Source of the DNA: Oligoflexia bacterium
Lineage (GTDB): Bacteria > Bdellovibrionota > UBA1018
NCBI GenBank assembly: GCA_903895855.1
Contig: CAITVN010000215.1
Span: 53,331-117,330, forward strand
Length of the DNA stretch: 64,000 nucleotides
Direction: 5' to 3'
Part shown: in pieces, positions 50,892 to 61,700 of the stretch
Layout: every line of letters begins with the position of its first letter
Numbering within the stretch: position 1 is the first letter of the stretch
Program-made: the position numbers and the translations under genes
Notes under the pieces: model-generated
What the model saw: only the letters and a program-made list of their open reading frames with translations
Database searches by the model: none
Told to the model about the DNA's origin: nothing

Positions 50892-51933
50892 AGGTAAAGT
50901 CTCCTGAATGAGTGCAAAAATGCTTCATATCGGCCACACGACGAGCGCTAACTCTAAGCTTTTTTCTGATCTGATTTGCTTGTCGATAGCACCTTAGTCG
51001 AAAAGAGTTTTTGCTCATTCTACCGAAAATATCGCTGAGCCACGATCGACGCTCATGCGATGCCCATAAAGTCAGACCCAAAAAATGATCGTAGAGTTTT
51101 CGATGAGGGTGAAACTTTTTTCTGTCATGCCAGGGTTTGCTTCTTGATAAGAAATGAACAAACTTTGGCTCGCTCAAAGCCCCAATGACTTCTTCATGCG
51201 AGTAAACCTGGTCTCGAAGTGACGGATACGAATGAATGAGCAAGTGTCGAAAATTGCAGTTCCAAGAAAGAGGCAGAGGCTCCCATTCGCCCTGAAATAC
51301 CGAATTGAGAAGTGACTGATCTGCGTACAGCGCTCTGCCTGGGTGCTGCTCTGCAAGCTTGATGCATCGCTCAGATATTTTTTTTTCTCTCCACAGTTTG
51401 AGATTCACTAGCATGAGACCAGAATTAAAATAAGGCGCGTCTTGATCACCGGACCGAAGAAAAGATGAAGAGTCATGACTCAAATTAGGAACGCACGGAT
51501 CTCGCACCGCCATGACACAATAGTTTTCGTGCGAAAAATTCCATAACTCTGCCACATCGCCTAGCATGACCGCGTCGCAATCGAGAGTGATGACTCGCTC
51601 AATTTGTGTGGGTAGGTAACGGTCAATCAGTAATCGCGTGTAGGCTGCCCTCGAAAGGTAATTGACCTGAGCAAAACTCTTTGCGTACTGATCTAGATCG
51701 ACGTCAAGCCAATGAACCGTGACTCGATCAGCTGGCCAACTTCGGACCATAGTTCGCTTGATTTCGTCACTGAGGTCTATTGCCAAAACAAAAAGATTTA
51801 AGTGAGACATTGAGTTTTCGAGAACAGAACGAACCATGACTGTCGCTGGAGCCGCATAGTTGGCGTCGAGATAAATCAGTAGGTTGACCTTTGAGGCCTC
51901 GCTACCTATGTCTAGATTTCTTGCGGTCTCCAT
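50875..51933 (-). CDS. Glycosyltransferase family 8 protein
   Basis: VNLLIYLDANYAAPATVMVRSVLENS; YTRLLIDRYLPTQIERVITLDCDAVMLGDVAELWN; PYFNSGLMLVNLKLWRE; ALYADQSLLNSVFQG. Confidence 0.9.
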   Translation of the reverse strand: METARNLDIGSEASKVNLLIYLDANYAAPATVMVRSVLENSMSHLNLFVLAIDLSDEIKRTMVRSWPADRVTVHWLDVDLDQYAKSFAQVNYLSRAAYTRLLIDRYLPTQIERVITLDCDAVMLGDVAELWNFSHENYCVMAVRDPCVPNLSHDSSSFLRSGDQDAPYFNSGLMLVNLKLWREKKISERCIKLAEQHPGRALYADQSLLNSVFQGEWEPLPLSWNCNFRHLLIHSYPSLRDQVYSHEEVIGALSEPKFVHFLSRSKPWHDRKKFHPHRKLYDHFLGLTLWASHERRSWLSDIFGRMSKNSFRLRCYRQANQIRKKLRVSARRVADMKHFCTHSGDFTFGDLL

Positions 51934-51955
51934 ATCACTACCGTATCATACAAAA

Positions 51956-52852
51956 ATGCCTTCGATGAATTCAAAGCGCGACGATCGGCGGTTTGCTGTC
52001 TCGTTTACGACCATACCGACGCGGTTGCACCACCTTGAAGCGTTCATCAAAAAAATTGATGAATGGACAGTGCCACCCAATCGCATTTTTCTCACTCTCA
52101 GCCGCCACTACTTGCGGTTCAATCAAGAATTAAACGCAGAACGAATTCCAGATGCCGTACTAAAACATCCGAATCTCGAAATTCTTTGGAGAGACGACCT
52201 AGGGCCAATCAATAAATTATTTTGGGTACTTTTAGAGAAGCGAAGCGAATTTGATTTTATTCTCTCTTTAGATGACGACCGCGATTACCCACCGTCAACC
52301 TCTAAAGATCTTTTAGACGGAGCTAAAAAATTAAAAGACTCTGTCGTGTGCTTCGGCGGAAGGGTTTTCAAAAGCGCTCAAGAGATCAAATTTGATCAAA
52401 CAGTTGCGTTACGTGTGGGCAGCCACTCTGACATGACTCGATTAGAGCAGCAAGAATCGACAGAGATCGACATTCTTCTCGGAACCGACGGCGTACTGTA
52501 CCCAACCCATCTTTTTGATTCGAATTTTTTTGACACCTACTTACAACAGGTTGCCAAATTACCGTCACTTCGCTTTGTTGATGATATCTATATTTCAGGC
52601 TATTTGGCTTCACGCGACATTTCGATCAGGTTGGTGCCTAGCAGTTCACCGGTTAAAAATTTTCCGCGTTGGTCTTTTAAACGTGACCTATCGAGAGTGC
52701 TGTTTCGATTTTTTCGAAATGGATATTTCGAAGATCGCCTGTGGGCTATCAATAAAGACGGCCACCACCACGACCTGGCCATTGCCTTCTGGAGCAAAAG
52801 CTGGAGAATTCAGAAAAATAGCTCGATCGTCAACGAAATGACTAGAAATTAA
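51956..52852 (+). CDS. Putative GT-A-fold glycosyltransferase
   Basis: FAVSFTTIPTRLHHLEAFIKKIDEW; FILSLDDDRDYPPSTSKDLL; DDIYISGYLASRDI. Confidence 0.6.
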   Translation: MPSMNSKRDDRRFAVSFTTIPTRLHHLEAFIKKIDEWTVPPNRIFLTLSRHYLRFNQELNAERIPDAVLKHPNLEILWRDDLGPINKLFWVLLEKRSEFDFILSLDDDRDYPPSTSKDLLDGAKKLKDSVVCFGGRVFKSAQEIKFDQTVALRVGSHSDMTRLEQQESTEIDILLGTDGVLYPTHLFDSNFFDTYLQQVAKLPSLRFVDDIYISGYLASRDISIRLVPSSSPVKNFPRWSFKRDLSRVLFRFFRNGYFEDRLWAINKDGHHHDLAIAFWSKSWRIQKNSSIVNEMTRN

Positions 52853-52959
52853 GGTCAAGAGACTCTGAGTTGATTTCGTAATGCAGTTCACTACTAGACT
52901 GATTATTTATCTCAGTGTCACGATAGCGCTGAACACTGGTTAATGCTAAATTTGAGGAG

Positions 52960-54696
52960 GTGCAAATAACTAGAAACCTGCGGCAGGTCGCTGTTTTTTT
53001 TGGCTCGCGCTTAACCCTACTGGCGATGGGATCAATCGCCGTTGGAATCTCGCTTTTCGCTATCGAAGTCGCCCTCGCTCTTTCACTTCAAACCTTTCTA
53101 TTTTCTTTGGCTGGCACCCAAAATTTTACGTTAAGCGTCGGCGCAAGTGTGATTGGTTTTGCCGTCATTCGCGGCCTAGTCATTTGGTTAAACAGCTTTC
53201 TGAGTGGATTCACATTTGAACAGTTCAAATTTCTACAAAGGTCGCGACTCGCAACTCAGATTTTGCAAGACCCAACCCTAAATCATGCGAGCTCGAACGT
53301 GAACCGATCAAACTTCATTTTTAACGAATTGATTCAAAATGCATCGCTAGCGGTACTCAATCTGCAATCAAGCGTGGTGGCCGCGACTAACGGATTTTTG
53401 CTTCTGTCTTTTGTTTTTTGGCAACTACCGCGGGTAAGCCTAGTGGCCGCGACCGCGGCCCTGGTGTGCGCTTTGCCCATTCGGTGGCTGAACCGAACGA
53501 TTCGATTGCAAAGTAGAAGTGCGCTGCAACAGTCTGCGAAGAGCAATGACCGTTTTCAGTCTATTTTTAAAAACCTCACCCTAATTCGTATTTACAATTT
53601 AAGAGAACGAGAAAGGCAACACCTGAACGCCCTGCTTTCTCGAAATTTAGAAACGAGCTCGAAACTAAAGGCCTATGTCGGACTCGCTTTGGCCTACCCG
53701 CAGACGGTAGCCGTCATTGTACTGTGTTTCATTGCCTCTACTTTTCGTGCAGATTCAGGCCTCATTGAAAGTGGCTTTATTTCGTTTATTTACCTGCTTT
53801 ACCGAATTTTAGGCCAGTCTTCGACACTCTCTTTTTCGGTTTCGTCTTTTTACGCTGGCCTGCCGCACCTAAAATCTGTTTACTCTTTGTGGCTAGCGAA
53901 CCAAGAACCGCTGAACACGAGACCCCCAGAAATCAAATTAGAGTCACCAGCGACACAATCAGAGACCATGGGTTGGGTACTCAACAAAGTTTCTTACCGA
54001 TACCCAGAATCTCAGGCACAGCCGATCACCGAGTTGAGCGCAGAGATAAAGCCGAAAACCTTAGTCGTGCTCACGGGAGCTACGGGTAGCGGCAAAAGCA
54101 CCCTCATCTCGTTGCTGCTCGGTGAACTTGCCCCTTCGAGCGGAGACCTGAAAGTTACTTTTGGACAGACCGCAATTACAATAGAAGAAGCACGATCGGC
54201 TTTGCTAGAATCTGTCGGCTATGTCGGCCCAGAAAGCCTACTCTTTGAAGGATCAGTACTTGAAAACCTGCTGTATGGTACTTCGCCAGGTACATTGCCC
54301 ACACAGCAAGCTCTCAATCGGGCCCTGGAACTCGCCGACTGTCGATTTCTCTATGATCTCAATCAGGGCCTAAACCATCGAATTGCTGATCAGGGTATTG
54401 GGTTGTCAACTGGACAAAAACAAAAAATCTCGTTTGCGCGCGCGCTCTTGCGAAATCCTAAAATCTTAATTCTCGATGAAGCCAGCGCCAACTTTGACCA
54501 GCGCTCTGAAGAACACTTTATTGAAACTCTCTTAGAGCTCAAAGAAACCACGACCATTGTTCTTGCCACACATCGCAAATCATTTTTGCGAATCGCAGAC
54601 TCACACATCAGTCTTGTCGAAGAAAAGAACCTACCCGAGTTTTACGAATCATCGCCCCGCTTGCATATATCAGGTGTGTCCGATACCCTTTTATAA
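52960..54696 (+). CDS. ABC transporter, fused permease/ATPase (exporter type)
   Basis: Walker A LTGATGSGKSTLISLLLG; LSTGQKQKISFARALLRNPKILILDEASANFD. Confidence 0.9.
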   Translation: MQITRNLRQVAVFFGSRLTLLAMGSIAVGISLFAIEVALALSLQTFLFSLAGTQNFTLSVGASVIGFAVIRGLVIWLNSFLSGFTFEQFKFLQRSRLATQILQDPTLNHASSNVNRSNFIFNELIQNASLAVLNLQSSVVAATNGFLLLSFVFWQLPRVSLVAATAALVCALPIRWLNRTIRLQSRSALQQSAKSNDRFQSIFKNLTLIRIYNLRERERQHLNALLSRNLETSSKLKAYVGLALAYPQTVAVIVLCFIASTFRADSGLIESGFISFIYLLYRILGQSSTLSFSVSSFYAGLPHLKSVYSLWLANQEPLNTRPPEIKLESPATQSETMGWVLNKVSYRYPESQAQPITELSAEIKPKTLVVLTGATGSGKSTLISLLLGELAPSSGDLKVTFGQTAITIEEARSALLESVGYVGPESLLFEGSVLENLLYGTSPGTLPTQQALNRALELADCRFLYDLNQGLNHRIADQGIGLSTGQKQKISFARALLRNPKILILDEASANFDQRSEEHFIETLLELKETTTIVLATHRKSFLRIADSHISLVEEKNLPEFYESSPRLHISGVSDTLL

Positions 54697-54699
54697 TCT

Positions 54700-55833
54700 A
54701 TGAAAAGCTGCACGTTTAGGTACAGTCAGTCACTTTTTTGCCTCTTAGCCGCTAGTTACTGCCAATTGAGCTTTGCAGCTACTTCTGACGAACTGAAGAC
54801 ACCCGATGCAGAAAATTCAAACCCGGGGGTTAATTCGGCGGTCAATTCGCCTTTAGATCTTACTAGGGGCGGACTCTACTACACTCGCTACATGCAAAGT
54901 AACGGTTCAAACAGCAATAGCGCGCTTCTTCTCTGGTCGCCGTCGTATTCGTTGGGTAACACGGCAAACGATGGGTTCACTTTAATTGCCGATTTGGGCG
55001 GGGCCCTTCTCAACACACGTGAAGAAATGTTCGTCGCTCTTCAGTTTTCGGCCAGGGCTGCTTACCACCTCGATTCGAATTACTCGATCGACCTCAGCGC
55101 AGGCATTCAAGACTGGACAAAAGTGGGATCAGTCTATGCGATGGCAGGTCTCGGGCTTTCACGCCGTCTAGATTTTTCAGCTCTCGACTTCACGAAGCCT
55201 ATGCATTCGTCACTCAGAGCGGCAGTGCAATACATCGCTAACTCTGAGTTTCCGACGTGGCAAGCGCTATTGGGACTAGAAGTTTATTTTGAGCCGACGC
55301 CCAAGCCTATCGTCGCAGCCCCGGTGGCACCTCAACCCGAACCCGTTCGTGAGCCGGTTATCGTTGAAAAGAGCCCAGAAACAGCCGCCGATCCATTCGC
55401 TCAGATTAGCGCAGAAGGACTCAAGCTCACGCTCTCATCTAAACGTCTGGCGTTTGCTACGGCCAAAGCTTCAATTGATACAGAAGCCGAAAGGTATTTG
55501 CAAACGATTGGGCGAGCGTTTGTACAGTTAAACTCGAACTGGACCTCGCTGAAAATAGCAGGCCACACTGACAGTTCTGGCGACCCCAAAAGAAACGAGC
55601 GCCTCTCGCTACGAAGAGCCGAAACTATCGCAAACGTATTTAAAAAGGCGGGCATCACCGTCACAAAACTCAAAGTGCGTGGGGCCGGTTCTTCTGAGCC
55701 GGTAGGATCTAACGAAACCCCAGAAGGAATGGGGCAAAATCGAAGGGTAGAAATATTGATTGAGGCTGATCCTAAAAATGCAGCTGAATTGGCTGAAAAA
55801 TTCAACGAAATTGACAAAGCTTTCACCAAATGA
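54700..55833 (+). CDS. OmpA family outer-membrane protein
   Basis: C-terminal LKIAGHTDSSGDPKRNERLSLRRAETIANVFKKAGI...GRGAGSSEP-type OmpA domain; signal peptide. Confidence 0.88.
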   Translation: MKSCTFRYSQSLFCLLAASYCQLSFAATSDELKTPDAENSNPGVNSAVNSPLDLTRGGLYYTRYMQSNGSNSNSALLLWSPSYSLGNTANDGFTLIADLGGALLNTREEMFVALQFSARAAYHLDSNYSIDLSAGIQDWTKVGSVYAMAGLGLSRRLDFSALDFTKPMHSSLRAAVQYIANSEFPTWQALLGLEVYFEPTPKPIVAAPVAPQPEPVREPVIVEKSPETAADPFAQISAEGLKLTLSSKRLAFATAKASIDTEAERYLQTIGRAFVQLNSNWTSLKIAGHTDSSGDPKRNERLSLRRAETIANVFKKAGITVTKLKVRGAGSSEPVGSNETPEGMGQNRRVEILIEADPKNAAELAEKFNEIDKAFTK

Positions 55834-57170
55834 CCAGGTCGCGAAAAAAAATGAAGACAGGGCAAAATGTTTCAGTAGAGCCAACGCTCGCCTCACGCTT
55901 GAGCTCGATCGTTATTTTCTTGGCCATACTTTGCTGCTTGGTTCCGGGAGAAATTGAAAATTTAGTGATCCCCTATTTGACCGTTTTGGCGATTGTGACT
56001 TTACTGATTTCGGTGATGGGCCGGAAGAACCGAGCACCTAGCATCGGTAAAAATTCGACAAAAATGGCCCAACAGTGGTTTCTGGGGTTTGCCATTTTTG
56101 CTCTCGGGTACACCCTAAGCCTGATTTGTGGGGTTTACGGTTCTCGGCACGGTTTTGATTTGAACGCTCGCGAAGTGGCGTTTTACTGCAGGTTACTTTT
56201 AGTGCCAATACTCAGCTTTTTGTGGCTGCAGTTTCAATTCGCTTGGAGCAGACAAATTTTCTTCGGTTTAACCCTCGCATTTTGTACTTTTGGACTCTGG
56301 GGGTTAGCGCAATTTTTGAACGCTTCTTTTCACTGGGAACTTACTCTTTTTTCGTTCTCCGGCCCACTCGATTCTGGTGCGGCGCGACTCTACCACCACC
56401 GCCCCATCGCATTTGCTTGGCAACTCTCATTGTGGCTCATACCTGGCTTTTTCTTGCTGAAATTAAATCGTGAATTCATTTCCCGTTCGGTACCAGTCTG
56501 GCTGTTTAAATTTAGCCTTCTGACGACTTTCTTGGCTGGGCTCGCCACCGGAAATCGAAGTTTCGTCGTATTGTCTTTCGTGGCCTTAGTAACAGAGGGT
56601 TACCTGTCGATTGGCTCATCACTTAAGAAAAAGCCGGTCAAGAGTTCACTTGTTATCGCAGCAACTCTTTTGGCACTCATGATCTTTTCGCCAGGAATGA
56701 GTCGCTTAAAGAATTTCGAGCAAGGTTCAGCGGGTGGGTTTGACCGAGCTGCAGTATTTCAGGCGCAGGCTCGAGCTTTTTTGAGTAGTCCTCTCTATGG
56801 GGTCGGCAGAAGCTTCAATCGCTTCGCTTTGTATTCTGATTTTTTACCTGAACACCCCTTTCAGGGACCGCCTAAGGCCTGGAATGCCCACAATCTGCTT
56901 CTCGATCTCTTAGCCAGTATGGGCTTACTCGGCACCGTTGGATTTTTAGCCATCTTTTTTCCGGCACCTAGGCGCACGAGTGATCTCATCTTCAGAAAAT
57001 CTCAAAACCGGCCCAACTGGCTGAAAATCTGGTGCCTCAGCACTCTGGTTTGGTTTTGCTTCTCAATGATTCAGTCGCCGCTTGAGACTCCGAACATGCT
57101 CATGATTGCTGTTTTATTGGCGAGCTACCTCAACTCAAAATTGCTCAGTAATGCCCAACACAAAGCCTAA
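55830..57170 (+). CDS. O-antigen ligase / polymerase-like membrane protein
   Basis: Multi-TM ORF; ATGNRSFVVLSFVALV; GVGRSFNRFALYSD..HPFQGPPKAWNAHNLLLDLLASMGLLG. Confidence 0.8.
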   Translation: MTRSRKKMKTGQNVSVEPTLASRLSSIVIFLAILCCLVPGEIENLVIPYLTVLAIVTLLISVMGRKNRAPSIGKNSTKMAQQWFLGFAIFALGYTLSLICGVYGSRHGFDLNAREVAFYCRLLLVPILSFLWLQFQFAWSRQIFFGLTLAFCTFGLWGLAQFLNASFHWELTLFSFSGPLDSGAARLYHHRPIAFAWQLSLWLIPGFFLLKLNREFISRSVPVWLFKFSLLTTFLAGLATGNRSFVVLSFVALVTEGYLSIGSSLKKKPVKSSLVIAATLLALMIFSPGMSRLKNFEQGSAGGFDRAAVFQAQARAFLSSPLYGVGRSFNRFALYSDFLPEHPFQGPPKAWNAHNLLLDLLASMGLLGTVGFLAIFFPAPRRTSDLIFRKSQNRPNWLKIWCLSTLVWFCFSMIQSPLETPNMLMIAVLLASYLNSKLLSNAQHKA

Positions 57171-57173
57171 AGC

Positions 57174-57938
57174 TTGTGTTCGAGATTTTTATTCTATACT
57201 TTAATACGAGTGAATAGTGCGGAACTACAAAGCCAACTGACTCTTGGGTCGCCTGAGTCGCCGAAGTTACCTATGTCAAAAGACCAGCCCTGGTTGAGCG
57301 GTCGTCACTCGAGGACGCAGACTTACCTTTATTTCAAACGGGGCATCGATCTATTTGGCTCGTTGAGTCTGCTCATCGTGCTATCGCCCTTCATGCTTTT
57401 GATTTGTGCGCTCATTAAGCTTGAAGATGGGGGACCGGTTTTATTCACGCAGCTTCGGCCAGGCGAGAAGAGAAAGCTTTTCAAAATCTACAAATTTCGT
57501 TCACTGAAAAGTTACAGCGACGTTTCACCGGGGCAAACCTCTCAACAAACGCGGGTCGGCGCATTCTTGAGAAATTGGAAACTCGACGAAACTCCGCAGC
57601 TATTCAATGTCTATTTAGGCCAAATGTCACTGGTAGGGCCACGCCCCTGCACAGAACAAGATCACCATCGCTACGACAACTCTAAAACCTCAATTCGCTA
57701 CTTGGCAAAACCAGGAATGACGGGTTTGTGGCAGGCTTACCGATCAAACCAGATACCGCTAACACACAAGTTTCGTTTTGATGCGTGGTATGTCAGGCGC
57801 GCAAGCTTCGCCCTTGACTGCACGATCAGTCTAAAAACGTTGGCGGTACTTTTAGAAGGCGAGAAAAAAACGTCACTAAAAATGCACCATCGAAAATTTT
57901 GTAATAACCCTGATGGCCCACCCCAATCATGCGCATAG
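57174..57938 (+). CDS. Polyprenyl-phosphate sugar-phosphate transferase (WbaP/ExoY-like)
   Basis: YFKRGIDLFGSLSLLIVLSPFMLLICALIKLEDGGPVLFTQLRPGEKRKLFKIYKFRSL; KLDETPQLFNVYLGQMSLVGPRP; KPGMTGLWQ. Confidence 0.92.
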   Translation: MCSRFLFYTLIRVNSAELQSQLTLGSPESPKLPMSKDQPWLSGRHSRTQTYLYFKRGIDLFGSLSLLIVLSPFMLLICALIKLEDGGPVLFTQLRPGEKRKLFKIYKFRSLKSYSDVSPGQTSQQTRVGAFLRNWKLDETPQLFNVYLGQMSLVGPRPCTEQDHHRYDNSKTSIRYLAKPGMTGLWQAYRSNQIPLTHKFRFDAWYVRRASFALDCTISLKTLAVLLEGEKKTSLKMHHRKFCNNPDGPPQSCA

Positions 57939-58693
57939 CTGTCGTCATTGCTAGCAGAAACAGTGTCGGTACGCTTAAAAATGCCTTAGAGTCAGTGAAC
58001 GCACAGACTTTCGCCGCTACTGAAGTTTGGGTCATTGACGATGCTTCAAGTGACGACACTCAAGGTTTTCTCACTCACTACAAGATTCAAAACCCCAGAC
58101 TAAACAGTGAACATTTAGAAAGCTCTCGAGGACCAGGGGGAGCGCGAAATAAAATTCTGAGCCGACTCAACGCCGATTGGATTTTACCCCTAGACGCAGA
58201 TGATCGATTGATCCCTTCAGCTTTAGCGAGCTTTGCAAGTTGCGCCGAACACCACCAAGCAGATGTTTACTACGGAGACATTGTTGAAATTAAGGGTAAC
58301 CTTCGAACCTGCGTGAGCTACCCGCAAATTCAGCCAGGAACTCGGGGGATTCGAACCCTACTCTCGCGACCCAGGATTCCATTCAAGCACTCGGCCTGCC
58401 TAATTCGCCTTTCGGCACTGAGTGCTTTGAGTGGATATGACGAGTCACTTGAAATGAAATCTGATGTTGATTTGATGCTTCGAATGCTCGCGTCGCACCG
58501 AGTGTTCAAAGCTGTTCACGAGCCTGTGCTAGAACACTTCATTCACCCATTACAAATGAGCATCAAACGATTCAGAGGAATTGCGAGTTATTATTCGATC
58601 ATCAGGCGGCTCGAGATGCCGTTCATTCAAAAACTCAGTTGCTTGATTCAAAGAATATTTTGGGAGTGCGTGAAGGCGCTTGTGAGACGATAA
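57929..58693 (+). CDS. Glycosyltransferase family 2 protein
   Basis: IAVVIASRNSVGTLKNALESVNAQTFAATEVWVIDDASSDDT; SSRGPGGARNKILSRLNADWILPLDADDRL. Confidence 0.92.
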   Translation: MRIAVVIASRNSVGTLKNALESVNAQTFAATEVWVIDDASSDDTQGFLTHYKIQNPRLNSEHLESSRGPGGARNKILSRLNADWILPLDADDRLIPSALASFASCAEHHQADVYYGDIVEIKGNLRTCVSYPQIQPGTRGIRTLLSRPRIPFKHSACLIRLSALSALSGYDESLEMKSDVDLMLRMLASHRVFKAVHEPVLEHFIHPLQMSIKRFRGIASYYSIIRRLEMPFIQKLSCLIQRIFWECVKALVRR

Positions 58694-58705
58694 AATCCGT
58701 GGCGG

Positions 58706-61700
58706 TTATTGACAAGCACCGCTGCTCCAAGTGCAAGACAATGCCGAAGCAGCGCACATGTTTTGGTCTGGAATTTGGGCACAAGTTGAATAAAAATTGT
58801 AGGAATCGAACAGGGTTGGATACACTCCTGCGCCCAATTTCCAAATGGTAGTGCTGTTCCAACTAGCCCCAGTAAAAGTCGCTGTGGTTTTCATTTGTGC
58901 AGTTGTTTTACCTGTGCCGCCACCCGAGGTGGTTGCGACACCACTGGTTTCGGTATCCCAAAACGAACCCGATCCTGCAGTGCCTGATTCATTAGCCCCC
59001 ACTAATCCGCCGCGGCCAGTTGTTCCGCCACCCGTAAAAGTAACAGTGCCTGTCGAATAACAGTTGGCGAGGGTCGCACAGTTACTACCGTCGTCATGTA
59101 AGTAGCCAACCAAACCACCAATCGACTGATAGCCACTCACTGCGCCAGTGAAATAAGAATTACTGAGACTGCCATAGGCGCTAATCCAACCCAAGATTCC
59201 GCCGACCGTATTGCTGCCACTCACCGTGCATGACGCTCTAGCTTTGTTGATGACGCCCCAAGACCCCCGTAGGGCACCGACTACGCAGCCGACGTAGTCA
59301 GTACCAGTGACGGTACCACTCACATAAACATTAGACATCGTTCCGCCTGATCCACCCGCAATCGCCCCGACATCGTGACCACCCACAACGTTCACATTGG
59401 TGAGCGCCAGGTCGTGAATATTGCCCTCACTGTACCCGTAAAGCCCCACTACCTGCGCGTCAGAGGTATCTGAATAACTGAAATTTGAGATTGTTTTTGA
59501 GTTACCATCAAAGATGCCGGAGAAACCTGAAATCAGCCTGAATTGCCTGCCAGTGTAGTCTGCGAGACTGATGTTTTGAGTCAATTTAAAATATTTACTC
59601 CAACTACAAGGTGCCGTACCGATGCTTCTCATTTGAGCTGCGGTCGAAATGAGAAAAGGATCACCTGCTGTTCCAGAGCCGCCGCCAAACGCAAGCCCAA
59701 CCCCACCATTGCAATGAACATAATAGCTTACCCCATAACCGTCGGTAAAAATTTCGGTATGGCTGAGGTCATTAAAGAGTGCGTAGCCTTCGACGATCCC
59801 ATAAGATGACGGTGAACCAATTGACGAAGAAGAATCGTTGAATACGGCATTCCCTTTGATCGTCGCATAATTTTCACTCACACCCTGAAATGTGGCCGTA
59901 GGGGTAGAGTTTGCCATAGTTCCATACCACTTTTGAATGTAAGTCGCATTGCCTGCCACTCCCATGAGTAGAGCCCCTCCGGCCGCAATATTCACATTCG
60001 AAGTGACAGTTCCTGCTGAGCTATCAAGAGCCTGACTTAAGCCAGAGGTATCAAATCTTGCCACAGTAAGAGCGGCACTTGGACCGGTGTCAGGAGCCAC
60101 TGCGCCTTTTAAGTAAACCGCTTCGCCTGTTTGTGGAATCGAAGATGCAGCCGTGGTGCAAGCAGAATTTGTGAACCAGTTTGCAAGAGTGTTCCAGTGA
60201 GGAAGTGTTCCCCCTGGTGCTGCGCTATTATTAAAATACTTGGGCACCGGCATCTGTGCAGCGGTACGCAGTGTCGGATACGAACCGTCGACGATATTCC
60301 AAACGTAGGTATTGTCCCATCCAGCTCCAGTATAATTAATTGCGGTTTTCATGAGCGAAGTACTCAGACCATTTCCGCCACTTGCGCTCATCGCTCGGCC
60401 ACTAGTCTGAGTATCCCAAAATGAATGAGGAGCGACATCGTTACCCATTCCTCCTCCGGTCACCGTACCTGAGTAACCATCGACGTCACCGATCAGTCCA
60501 CCGACATCGGTCGAACTGGTGAGTGACGTTACTGATCCTGTTGAATAAGAATAATTGACTGAGCCGAAAGTCCCCGAATTATCGCGGGTGGTTCCGCTAA
60601 TGCCGCCTAGGCCGTAATCACCAACTACCGAACCCGTGAAATACGAATTCGTAATCGAAGGAAATTCACCTAGCAAGCCAACTAGGCCTCCTAAATAACT
60701 GCTGCCTGCCGCTCCAACGACTGCACACGAAGCATGCGACCTTGACATCGTAGAGTTGCCCCGCATGTTTCCTACTATGCAACCTACATTGCTCACCCCA
60801 GCGACGGTTCCGCTCACATAAACATTAGAAATGCTTCCGCCTCCGCCAAGTGAACTGGCTATAGCGCCACCACCGTTGCCCACCAAGTTTACGTTAGATA
60901 GAGTAAGATCGTGTACGCTACCCAACGAATAACCGTAGAGGCCAATAGTGGCATTTGTAGAACTAAAGTCTGAAATCGTCTTTGAATTTCCGTCAAAATC
61001 ACCGCTAAAATCGAATCCACCATGAAACTGAGTGCCAGTGTAAGCCGACAGACTAATATTTGCCGTGAGTTTAAAATATTTATCCCAAAGACAAGATGAG
61101 GTACCGATGCTGTCCATTTGAGCTGCAGTCGAAACGAGATAAGGATCGCCGCTAGTGCCAGCGCCCCCTGCGAATGCAATGTTGCAACCGTTGGTGCCTG
61201 TTATGGTGGCTGAGGTCACGGCACTTGAATAGAGGGCGCCATCATAGGCTTTCACTTTAACTAAACAGGTAGCGCCAAGCCCAGGAGCCGTGAATGTCGC
61301 ATTACCCGTTGAACTGTTTACTACCACACCAGCGCAAGTGCTCGCAGCGTCGGCATATGAAACGGTGTCACCCTCAGGATCTGTGGGAGAGGCAGCCGTA
61401 AGAGTGCAACCATTGCCCGTACTCGCCGGATACGGTGCAGTCATGCATTGAATTGCTGTCGGCGTGGTCGGCGCAGTATTGGCCGACGCTACTGCTCCCG
61501 TAATCGTGCTTGAAGTAACAGTGCCTGAATAAGCAGTGCCATCGTAAGATTTTACCTTAACCAGACAAGTCGCGCTCAGCGCCGGTGCTGTATATGTTGC
61601 ATTTCCGGTCGAGCTATTCACCACCACACTCGTGCACGTGCTGCTCGAGTCTGAATACGAAACCGTATCACCGTCAGGGTCTGTCGGCGACGCCGCCGTG

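Noticed and set aside
58345-58359. tRNA T-loop-like sequence on the minus strand (AGGGTTCGAATCCCC)
   Set aside because: It lies inside the GT2 coding sequence in frame (PGTRGIRTL), and no D-arm, anticodon arm or acceptor stem could be read around it.
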